Source of the DNA: Saccharina japonica
Lineage: Eukaryota > Sar > Phaeophyceae > Laminariales > Laminariaceae
Direction: 5' to 3'
DNA: 64,000 nucleotides
NCBI GenBank assembly: GCA_008828725.1
Contig: MEHQ01002348.1
Location: 198,968-262,967 of the forward strand
Positions 25,001-37,000 of the stretch are shown here, piece by piece (the first letter of the stretch is position 1; every line of letters begins with the position of its first letter). The position numbers and the translations under genes were made by a program. The notes beneath the pieces are model-generated. The model saw only the letters and a list, made by a program, of their open reading frames with translations. It was not told the origin of the DNA and ran no database searches.

Positions 25001-28000
25001 TAAAATAAATTCAATTTGGGAAAAATAAAATTCAAAATCGCTTTTCATTGGTCAACACAAGCACCAGCACCCCCCGAGATCCTAATCTTTGGTGCTGGTG
25101 CGCGTGTTGACCAATGAAAAGCGTTTTTTTTTTTCTTTTCCAGTTTTTTTTTTCTTCGTTAAAACGGGCCCTAAGCACGCCTCATTTGTTTTGGGCCTAA
25201 CTCGTTNGGTGCTGGTGCGCGTGTTGACCAATGAAAAGCGGATTTTTTTTTCTTTTCCAATTTTTGTTTTTTCTTCGTTAAAACGGGCCCCAAGCACGCC
25301 TCATTTGTTTTGGGCCTAACTCGTTTCTGGCTGACGGGGGAATTGCTGTGAAAGAGCGTTGAGCTCGCACCAGGGGCGCGATCGGTTTTTGAGAACTCGA
25401 TTTTTCCAGAACGTGAGGATTGCCAACACCGGCAAAAAAAAACAAGGTTTTCTTTCGGAGAGATGTCTGGTCAAGAGAGCCCGTTCGAAAAAAAAAATCA
25501 CGAAATACCTAGCTCAGCAACCGCTGGCCAGGTACAAAACCGGCAGCCCTGTCTGTTCGCGTGTTCTACCAGTCTGCCAGCACTGTTCCGTGCTGTACCC
25601 ACTTGGTATTCCAACTCACACGATCAATCAAACAGTGCCTCGTTGCTGCTCTTTGAGCCACGAATACGAACCAAACGCCTAATTCTCTCTAGAACAACAA
25701 ACAATAGATTATTCTTGGAACGGTTCCCGATCTCTGATAATCTTCCCCGTTCGGCTTTATTTAGCGCCCTTTTTTGCTGCTTGCTGTTTAGAAAGAGAGC
25801 GCTGAAGAAAAAAACCGATCGCACTCCTGTGCGAACGAACTAAAATCGATTAATCATTCTCATCGGAAAGGAAATTCTCAATTCTCAATTAGCAAAATCG
25901 GCTGTTCCGGTGCGAACTCAACGCTCTTTTCCGGCACCCCCCCCCTCCCAAATAAGGCATGGCTTATTATTATATATCTAAGCCATGCATGCGGTTAGCG
26001 ATCGGGTTAAGCTTGATGAGCCTGTTTCTCAGAAAAAAGGTTTTGTTTTTTGGGCGAGGGATTTTTGTATGAGGTAAATAACTCTTCGAACTTTAGGAGC
26101 CTCACAAAAATAAGCCGCTACCCTTTGCCGTAGCACGGGTCCAGGAAAATTCCGAGATTTTTCCCACGCGGTCGGGGCTAGGATTGGGGTGATAGGGCTG
26201 GGGTAAGGGTTTCGTCCATTTTTGTCAAGACCCGGCTCGTTGTCAGGGCGCCAGAAAACGACAAAGCGGCGCAACCGCCACCACCACCTTTGATTTGGCA
26301 TTAGCATATCTACGTACCAGGTACTGCAATAGATGGAAGAGTGCGGGAGAGTGGGCATTCTGCAGCGCCCTTGCGAAGTCATGAAGTGCGCCATGCAATG
26401 TCATGCGATGTTCATGCAATGCCATGCAATGTTGTACCATGCCATGCAATGTCATGCCATGCCCATGCCATGCAAAGTCGTGCAATGCCGTGCTATGCAA
26501 CACCATGCAGTGCGATGCAATGCCGTGCGATACGATGCAATGCCATGCAATGCCATGTAACACCATGCAATGTCATGCAATACCATGCAATGCTATGCAA
26601 TGCTACGCAATGTCATACCGTGCAACGCAATGGCATGCAATGTAGAAAAATTGACTCAACACTCTGGGCGGTAATATTGCCCCCGTTTGGGCGGTCTTGT
26701 GAGTATAAAAAAATGGCTAACCTCCCGGCCAGACAGGTAGTTCGTCGAGCTCCTTTACCGCAACCCATGATTCTTTAGTGTTATTGATCGACCACGATTA
26801 AAACCCACATCATAAAATATTCCCCGTTTTCCATCTTTTACATCCTATGGATGATAATTTAGTGAGTGGTAAAGGCTACCAATGTACTAACTCATGAGAC
26901 ATGCCACCTTAGAGGGGTGGCGGCTTATTTTCAGACCAATACCACTTTATAGGGGTGGCGCCTTATTTTCAGAGCAATGTCACCTTGTAGGGGTGGCGCC
27001 TTATTTTCTGAGCAATGCCACCTTATACGGGTGGCGGCTTAACTTCAGAGCAATGCTACCTTAGAGGGGTGAAGGCGTTTTTTATGAGCAATGCCACCTT
27101 ACAGGGGTGGCGGCTTACTTTTAGACCAATGCCACCTTGTAGGGGTGGCGGCTTATTTTCTGAGCAATGCCACCTTATGAGGGTTGCGCCTTATTTTCAG
27201 ACCAATGCCACCTTATAAGGGTGGCGCCTTATTTTCGGAGAAATGCCACCTTATAAGCGTGGCTCCTTGTTTTCGGGGCAATGCCACCTTAGAGGGGTGG
27301 CGGTTTATTTTCTGAGCAATGCCACCTTATAAGAGTGGCGCCTTATTTTCTGAGCAATGCCACCTTATAGGGGTGGCGCCTTACTTTCAGACAAATGCCA
27401 CCTTGTAGGGGTGGCGGCTTATTTTCAGAGCAATGCCACCTAATAAGGGTGGCGCCTTATTTTCAGAGCAATGCCGCCTTATAAGGGTGGCGGCTTATTT
27501 TCGGACCAATACACCTTATAATGGTGGCGGCTTATTTTCTGAGCAATGCCACCTTATAGGGGTGGCGGCTTATTTTCTGAGCAAGGTGACGGCTTAATTT
27601 TTGAGCAATGCCACCATATAAGGTTGGCGCCTTAACTTCAGAGCAATGCCACCTTATAAGGGTGGCGGCTTATTTTCTGAGTAACGCCACCTTATAGGGT
27701 GTATTGTAGACCAATGTCGCCTTATAGGGTGGCGCCTTATTTTCTGAGCTCCTTCCTCATATGAGGGAGCTCAATATCTCATGCGAAAACATGACCTTCG
27801 AAGAACGTTTGTTCGGGCAACCCGACCAACATTTCTATTATATGCGCTATATACATATATAGTATAATATATATATACTGTAGTCTTCAAACAAATTCAA
27901 GTAAAAGTATGGCACCATTATTACGTAACCCGGTCCCAGTGACAAAATATTGCCTCAGAAGGCATAAACTAACTGCAAAACGCCTACCTCATGTGTAAAT

Positions 28001-31000
28001 ATTTATATTTATAGTAACACACCCAAGTACGATACGTAGTAGATAGGGATGCAAGTCTCGTCTACGTACAGTATGGTACCGGTAAAAGCGCAGCTAACGA
28101 CCCTCCAATCCAGACCAGATCCTACTCGTAGCTTCTTTCTATGCACAGAGCCATCGTGATGCAAGACAATTATTTTTTGTAAATGTATACTTGGAAGGTA
28201 TGGTAAACAACATGTCCATGGGGAACGGTTGGATCACAGTTCAGTTGAGTGCAATGCAATGCAAAATTTGTACGCTCACGTACATAACTTCTGCTGTTTT
28301 TTGTTGTCTCGTCCTGCGTACGCAACAGCCCTGACTTCGATCTGTCAATAGTCTAAACTCAGACCCCGGGGTGGCTACGTATACACGTGTGTGATGTACA
28401 TTGTACGGGGTTGAAAAAAACCACCAGTAGAGCTTACCACTTCCTCGATACAATGGTCGACAGACGCTACTGTTTTGTGTACACGAGACAAACACGCGTG
28501 CTACGTATATACAATAGACGTAACACGTTTCGTCTAAAACGTTTTCTGATCGATCGGGCTACTTAACCCCTTAAGAACTGGTCCCAGGTATTTGGGGACA
28601 AACTACTTGGAATTAGTGCGGGATAAGTTTTTCAGCTATGAATGGGTTAATCCGAACTCGTCGGACTTCCATTCTTGTGTTGCTATATATATTGATTTCA
28701 TTGTGTTCTTAGGCTCATGGGATTGAATGTTCATCGGTGTATATAACCGTAGTGGGGAGGAGGGGAGAAGAACCTGCTCTGTGACCCCGGATCTGAGTTA
28801 CGACTATGGAGGGAGAGAGACAGAAGTGCGAAGATACTGAATGGGATGGAAAAAAAAAACAAAAACAAAAAACGTACTATTAAATGGTAGAACTTTTATC
28901 TCCCCCCGAAAACAGTTTTTGGGTAATGTATAGTAACGCTCCTTAAGTGACCACCCTAGAAAAAAACATGGTGCGTCTCTACCTCAAGTAGCATGCGTCC
29001 AGAAGGAAGGGACTAACGCTGAACAAATGGTTGATTGAGTTCGATTGGCTGAAGGTTAGGGCTAGTTTTATGCGTCTCGTACACGGGCGGCGCGTCAAAC
29101 CATTTTATCGAGCGAAAGTGGTTAAGCTACCCTCCAAACCGCGGCTCTCGTGTTTTTTACCGCCATATAGACTATATATACCTGCCTCCGAAAAGGGGAG
29201 AGTCATAATAGGAACTACTGTAGTACTATTACTCGTACAGACGGTTTGTAAAAAGCCCGCGCTTGCTTACGTGCGTTTAGTTATTTTTTAATATATTTCT
29301 TTTCATTTTACGTTTATTATCTTCGCCCTTCTTTTTATCCCTCCCTCCTACGTAGTCGAATCTCAGACCAGCGGCGAAACACACCTTGTCCCTCCTCCAT
29401 GGTGATGTCCATGTGCGTCCCCATAGACCGAGAGCCCATGATGCCGTGGTGAGCGAAGGGGACATGTGCTGGGTCTTCGGACGAGGGAAACATACCATGG
29501 AGGCACCCGCAGATACGGGGGGAGGGGGGGGGGAGAGAGGTTGTGTATATTGTGTAAGAACTGGCCCCGGTTTGGCAAAAATGGATGAAACCAGCTTGAC
29601 TATAAACACAACCCTTATATCCCTAATCCCCTAACCCCTAACCGCCTGGGAAATTTCTCGGAAATATATATTTTGCATTGAATAGTTCTTGTGGACCGTA
29701 AGACGCAATGCCACTACGGTAGCGGTAGCATCTAATTTTTCTGGGTCTCCTCGTTTGAGGAGACCCATACTAACAGTAAGTCAATAATAATGTTTTGAGC
29801 AAAACATCAAAAATAGGTAGGCTTATCTCAACTCGATGAACGAATCCCATGTTTTTTTCCCCCTTTGTCTCTTTTCGAATTTTCCTCTCTTCCAACGCGT
29901 GTGTGTTGCGCCTTCTCGTACTTAGTACGTTGACACGGCATTGCAGTGTCTACTCTGCTTCACTTACTGCATAACAATGCCGTTTCTCTGTGTCGTAGCT
30001 CGTGACCACGGAACGTGTATCCCTCTAGGGTTGGATGAATCGGCACGGACACTATGAATAGGTGTGCTGGATGTCGACGGGTGGAAAGAAGGGTTTAACG
30101 AGAAGAAAACACACGTATACTTATGTCTGTACGTATATAGGTGCTAACAAAAAATATTGTTGCAACACGCTTAGGATGCTGGCCGGCCAGCAGTTCCTCT
30201 CAGGTATGGGGCTCCATCTGTACAAGCACGCGCTCACACCAACCCCTTTTTTTTTGTGGAAGCTGAGCCAAGTCGAACCGACTACTCGGGGGGCGTGGGG
30301 GGGGGTGAGGGGCGTGAGGAGGGGCGGGTCTGCTTCGTTTTTCCACCTCTCGTTGTTTCGTGGGCACGCTGGGGATGGGGGACGTGGGCAGGGGCGGGTC
30401 TGCTGCATTTTTCCACCTCTCGTTTGTTTTGTGGGCACGCTGGGGCGGTATATAGATGTGCACCCTTTTTTGTTTCTGAGGTTATGATAATCACTTGATT
30501 ATAGTATAGGAGCCTCTATACGCCACTCCCAAAACCTGATTTTAATGGGGGGAAAAAACGAAAGTGAAACACGATGAACAATATAGGCATCCCAAAAAAT
30601 CCTATTTGCAAAACAAGATGACATATATTCCGGCGATTTTTGGGTTTTAACCCATTCAGAACTGAAAAAAACTTATCCCACACCAATTGCAAGTATGTTT
30701 TGTCCTAAAATACTTGGGACCAGTTCTTAAGGAGTTAGGGCCCGTTTTAACGAAGAAGAAAACAATTCAATTTGGAAAAAACATATATTCAAATCCGTTT
30801 TTCATTGGTCAACACACGCATCAGCACCGAAGATTAGGATCTTGGGGCATAATATTTGGTGCTGGTGCGTGTGTTGACCAATGAAAAGCGAATTTGAATT
30901 TGATTTTTTCCAAATTGAATATATTTTATACTCGTTAATTCGGGCCCTTAAGGAGGCCCCCGTCATCCAGAAAAAATGTTCTAGCAAAAACAAAAGTGCT

Positions 31001-34000
31001 ACCTCCATCGTCGCACGCCAGGTTCTGTCCGTCATGAGGTAAAGGTAGGTTTTACAGGCATCCCGGAAATCAACGACCTCTTCTGGAGGTGAAAGTCTTG
31101 AGTGGGCGGAGGCGGGTCAGGGCTATCGGCAAGAAGGGGTGGGAAAAAGTCTTGAGTGGGCGGAGGCGGGTCAACGCTATCGGCAAGAAGGGGTGGGAAA
31201 AAGTCTTGAGTGGGCGGAGGCGGGTCAGCGCTATCGGCAAGAAGGGGTGGGAAGAGTGGCGATTGTCGGTGTCGGGCCCATTAGGTCTGCGCGGCAGTAG
31301 TTGCCTCGGTTGGCCTCAGCTAGCGATGGCTGGGTAGACGCTTGCCGCACGGTTAACATATCAGCTACAAAACCAAAAGGAACCGAATGTTGATCGGTAC
31401 AGCTTTACATGTTATGTTGAAGCTCTTTGACTCTATTGCTCTGGACGTGGCCCTATAGCTCCTGCAAGCATTTTTTTTTGTTTGTTTCCACCCTATTTAT
31501 TATCTTCGCACTTCTGTCTTTCTCCCTCCCTGGTAACTCAGATCCGGGGTCACACAGTAGGCTCCTTTCCCTCCTCCCCCACTACGGTTCTTGCCTTGAT
31601 TTTTATCGCGCAGAGGGCTCAGCCTTCCCAACGCTCGTCGATCTTCATCGAATTGTGCTAACTCACGCTCTCGCGCTTTCAGCTAGTCAAGATATTTTTG
31701 CATAAGCAATATTTCCTCGCTATCTCAAGTGCTAGACTCTTACGCCTGAAAGCCGACTGTGATGGCCGCGGGTTTTGAGAGAAAGTGGAGACGGCATCCT
31801 CCCTCTCTCCCCCTCACCCCCCCCCCTATAAATATGTTATATGTTTATAGGTTGGGTTGACGTCGGTTGGCGACGGTGCTGTGAAACACGCCTCTCACTG
31901 CGTGAGCTACACAATCAGGTTACCGTTAGTTTTTGTTTTTGTTTTTGGCGGTCACCAAGGCTGGCGGTCTTGTTACATCATTTATGCGGCATTGAGAACC
32001 TCAACTCCGCACAAGGAGAATGATCGTATCACGTGGTGCGTATATGGCAACGCACCCACGAGGCAGATATATAAAGTAAAAGCCATTGCGGTCTCTGGAA
32101 GTGGCCACACCAGAAATTAAACCAATTCATTGGAGGCTGTCGTCCATATGCATGTCCGCCTCACAGGAGGTTCTTAGCAGGATGCAGCTCAACCTCCATG
32201 CGACTCGCCCAATACCTCACGGCGCTTCGCGCTTGGTGCATTCAATGTCTGTGCCTGGTTGGTGAAAACCTAACGTGCTCCGTCCCGGCATTGTAGGGAT
32301 GCGAGGGTCTATGGTCATACGACTACGGCCGTGCACGACATGAGTCCCCCCCCCACCGGCGGTGCTCCGTCTCGAAAGGGATGCGTGGTCAATGGTCAAA
32401 TGACTAAGGCAAGCAACAAATGACTACGCCCCCCCCCCCCCCCCCCCCCCCCCCGCCCAACACCTCACGGCGCTTCGCGCTTGGTGCTAGCAATGTCTGC
32501 CTGTCGGTGAAAACCCGACATGCTCCGTCCCGGCATTGTAGGGATGCGAAGGTATATGGTTATACAACCACGGCCATGCATGACATGACTACATCCCCCC
32601 CCAACCCATCCCTCCCCTCTTCCCGTCCCTCCCTCCCTTCCTCACCAGCAAGGTTCTCAAGAAGGGTGTCGAAGCCGTAGGGAAGGTGACGCGCGTACCA
32701 GTTGCCGCCGAAGTCGCCGTTGTCTATTTCGGGCACAACGACTGGCGGCACCCGCTCGCTCGCCTCGACACCCTCCGGGCTGGAATCCGGCCAAAGCCAC
32801 AAAAGTCCCTGGACCACTTTTGTCGGTATCACCGTGGCACAAGCCCTGCAGTTTTAATGGTTTTCCAACGGTTTCATAGTGGTGTTTTCAACGGTTTCAT
32901 ATCGGTTAGAAAACGACGCCATGACTGATTCAAATTTGTTTCACAACGCTTTCATGACAGTTTCAAAATGTTTTTCATAACGGTTACACTATATATGACG
33001 ATCTCCGGCGTGGAATCCGGCCAGAGATAAAGGTTTCCCTGGACCATTTCCGGCTGGATTGCCGTGGCGCAAGCTCTGAAGTTTAACGGTGTCATAACGG
33101 TTTCATAACGGTTTCATACGACGCCCTCCATCGTGGAATCCGACCAAGATCACAGCTTGTGCTGGACCATTTTCGTTGGGATTACGGTGGCGCAAGCCCT
33201 GAAATTTAATGGTTTCGCAACAGTTTCATAACGGTTTCATAACGGCTGCATACACAATGCCTTCCGGGGTGGTACTCGGCCAGCGCCACAGCTTGCCCTG
33301 GAACTCTTTAGGTGGGATTACCGTGGCGCAAGCCCTGAAGTTCAACGGTTTCATAATAAGCGTTACAAAACGGTTTCATGCCGGTTGAGTGCAACACCCT
33401 CTGGCGCTGCTGGCGCTGTGCTGATGATGCTGCCGTCTATAACTACTGCTGCTGCTGTATAGTCAGAGCATACAAAGTGTCGTCCCCTGCATACGTATGC
33501 TGTCATTTGCCTGCGTTCGTCACCTGCTTCGGGCAAGTCGTCGTCGCGTACGTCGTTGCGTACGTCGTTGCGTACGTCATTGCATACGTGGTTGGGTACG
33601 TGGCTGCGTGCGTGGTTGTGTTCGTCGCCTGCTGTCAGTTTCTAGCGCTAAAAACTAGCCAGCTTGGGCTATATACGAAGTAGTTGTTTTGCGTATATAC
33701 GTCGCCTGCTGTCAGCTTCTGGCGCCAAAATCTAGCCTGAAGCTAGCCTGCTTCGGCTAGTCGTACCGACCACCTGGGAATAAAGGTTACCTGTATTCAT
33801 TTAGATGGCCAAAACACGTTCAAGCTGTGTCTTTTCTCCTATGACGCGTTTTTCTGTGGTCGGGGGGTACGTCGTAGCGCTTTTTGCCCCAAAATACTTA
33901 CATGAAATATGGGGATTCTCAACTTTAAGGGAGTATCCTACAACGTTTGTTTTCGCACTATAATAATGCTCGTCGTGTCAAACCAAACAGCCCTCTTTTC

Positions 34001-37000
34001 TGTGCAGATATTGCCAAGAACCACAAGCCAATGTATGGAAAGAAAAGCGTCGTGAACTACGTAAGGGAGGAGTGGTGGGCAGCATCGACAGCGGGAGGTT
34101 GTCTCCGCTCTTCCATCCCATGCTATCTGAAAACAACAGCTATTAATAGCTGTCGACAAGATACAAAGCGGATCCTCGAGGGATGGAAGATCGAAAGTAG
34201 TGAAAAATAAAACCCTGTCACCGACTAGGAAAGGGCCACGGGAATTCGTCATCGGGAAAAGTGTTGTGTGTGTGTTTTGTTTTGTTTTTCTTATTGCTGT
34301 TTTTTGGGTGACATTTACCCTGTGCATAGTATGTAGAGAGACCCTTGAGGGAAGAGTCTCATGAAAAATTGCAGGCGCACACCATGCGTCCTACTACTGA
34401 AAAGGACGGCGCCTACTTACAACCGAACTATGGACTGCAGCACCTATTAAGCGCAGCCCACACTCTATTACGAGTGTTTTAGTGTTGTACTAAGTGTAGG
34501 GTGAAACGGGGTTGCCCAATAGACTACACCTCCATTTTGATTGGTCAACACGTCTACCCCGATCCCACCCGAACCGGATCCCACTTGCCACCTTGCTCCC
34601 ACTTTGGTAGATGCACAAGTATAGGGTTGGGGTTAGGGTTAGCGGAATAGCGTGTGGACTGCCGTCGAGAGCTGCAATCCATGGGCTGTAAAATAGTTGC
34701 TCGCCACTAAAATTATACGTATGGCCTCCTTATTGGAGGGAAGTCGCCTGATCCATCCCAGGTTATGGATGCCACTGCAAGCGGCGCCAAGCGATCGATT
34801 CTGACCGCCTCGTATCGGGATACTGTACCGCCTTCTACTCAGGCCGCTCTAGTGGCTAGTGAGGGTGCAGTACTAAAGAGGCGTTCAACAACCAATCCTT
34901 CTACTGCTGCTTGTGAAAGTAACCCCACACGAACTACGAGTAGTTAGTCGTCCCCGGAAACGTTGCGTGCAGCTCCAGTGAGGCATTATCACCGAACCTT
35001 GAGGGAGTTCTACGATAGCGGTGAGGCATTTTTTTATGAGGTTAGGATAAATCACTTGATTCTAGTATATGAGCCCTCTGCCTCACAGCAGTGCAACCCG
35101 ATGGACAACCCCGTGGTCTACGTAAGTAATAAGGTGTTTGCCATAATCTGATACTTCGTATTGTTTGTGGTTATAAACACATATTTGAAACCGACAAAAC
35201 ACGAGGAGCTGATTGGCTAAACAGGTGGATCGGAAGGCCCCCACGAAGCCAGTCATAAGTTGCTCCGCTTCCCCAACAAATCCACAGAGTACCCCGACCC
35301 AAGAATACTTGCGGTATCACCCCCCCCCCCCCTTTTGTTGCTTGGGATTGCTGTTATATTATAGGAACCCGACTATAAGAAACCCAATTTATTCGCAAAT
35401 ACCCTGTTGAAGAAAACATGCATGATAAAAATCAACGCAAAAACCGTAGTGGGGGAGGAGGGAGAGGAGCCTACTGTGTGACCCGGATCTGAGTTACGAC
35501 TACTAGGGAGGGAGAAAGACAGAAGTGCGGAGATAATGAATGGGATGGAAAAGTAAATAAATATGTATATATATGAAATGAATGGACGAATGGTATCCCA
35601 GCAATGCTGGGTAGTTTAGTTGGTAAAAGTCAGTAATAGTTGGTAATAGTCGGTAATAGTCAGTCATAAATATTTTGGCCAAATAGTGCTACCCTCTCGT
35701 GCTGTAGCAGGCGCCCCTTCACCTTTTGGAGTTTTGCGCGCTGTCACGAACCGCGGGGTCGGCCTGAGGGATGCTTCCACACTTCCCGTCCCTGGGGGTG
35801 AGAGGCAGACGAAAACGAAAAAAACGAAAAAAGCAGCACAACACAAAAAACAAACGGCCGGTGATTACGCCGGGGGAAAAAAATAACAAGAAACTGAATG
35901 AAACACATACATTCTGTCGTGGTAGCCACAAGCTCCTCGGCCCCGTTCCGATCCCAGCTAGAGGCGATATCGTACTGTTTATTGCCGACAAGCTTCCACC
36001 AAACCTCGATCCCAACAACGATCACGAGGAGCAGGATGGCCGTAATCTGAGCGCCACAAACATAGCCGCTGCCACCGCCATCACCACCACCACCACCACA
36101 ATTACGATAGTCAACACCGCCGCGACCACCACCACCACCACCACCAACCACCACCCCACCACCACTACCACCGCCACGGAAACCACCAAAAAAGCACAGA
36201 CAAAACTGGCAAAACGCCCCTCTTACCCTTCGAACTCCCAGCCGTGGTAGATGCATTGCAGCCGCCCTGTGGTCTGGTCCACGCGGCCCTCCGACAGCGG
36301 AGCCCAGCGATGGGGGCAGCGATCGGCAAAACACTTCCAGCCTCGATCGTTACCAGGCTCCCTCCACACCACCAAGGCCTCGCCCATTAGCTGCCCAGAG
36401 AAAGCGTCGGGGGAGGGTGACAGCAGCGGGTAAGGGTGTACCTTGCTGAGAGTGTACCTTACCAAAGGTGTACCTTGTCAAGAGTGTACTTTGTGAAGGG
36501 TGTACCTTACCAAAGGTGTATGGTATGTACCTTTTCCATGGCGTGCCTTATCAGTGTACTCACATTATCAAGGGTGTACCCTGTCACGGGTGTGCCTTAT
36601 CAGGGGTGTGAATTATCGAGGGTGTACCTTATCAAGGGTGTACCTCATAACGGGTGTTCCTTATCAAGGGTGTACCTTATTAAGGGTGTACATTATCAAG
36701 GGTGTACCTTATCAAGGGTGTACATACACCTTATTAAGGGTCTACCCTATCATATCCGATGCTCCGTGAGGCGTAAACGAAAACAGCTACAGCAGTACCC
36801 GTACAGCGAGTACGAGTGCAAGCACTTTTGTAGGTGTTCGTGCTATGGGTACATGTTACACGCTTCTACGACACGGTTCACGAGCCAGAGCGACCAATAC
36901 ACTGCAATACCCCACCCAATCTCCTTGATGTATTCACGATGTATCACATATGTCTCGTGGTCTGTTATGGCAGAACTTGTATCCCTCCAGGTTGAGGAAC

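Larger units (their letters stand above)
33629..35439. other. Intron sequence with unassigned frames
   Basis: Aside from the frames listed separately, no repeat family or gene was recognised; a C run lies at about 35319-35332. Confidence 0.45.

Noticed and set aside
26905-27745. CRISPR-like array of 38-bp repeats
   Set aside because: Units are continuous with no unique spacers, and the DNA is eukaryotic.
30062-30498. Overlapping frames on both strands of a GC-rich stretch
   Set aside because: A 70-bp tandem duplication with a G run explains them; no splice borders or motifs.
32686-32928. Plus-strand 80-codon frame
   Set aside because: Antisense to the Rieske exon; only the minus strand matches a family and has splice borders.
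35744-36334. 196-codon minus-strand frame with Gly runs
   Set aside because: Out of frame with both Rieske exons it overlaps; the Gly runs come from the CCA repeat in the intron.
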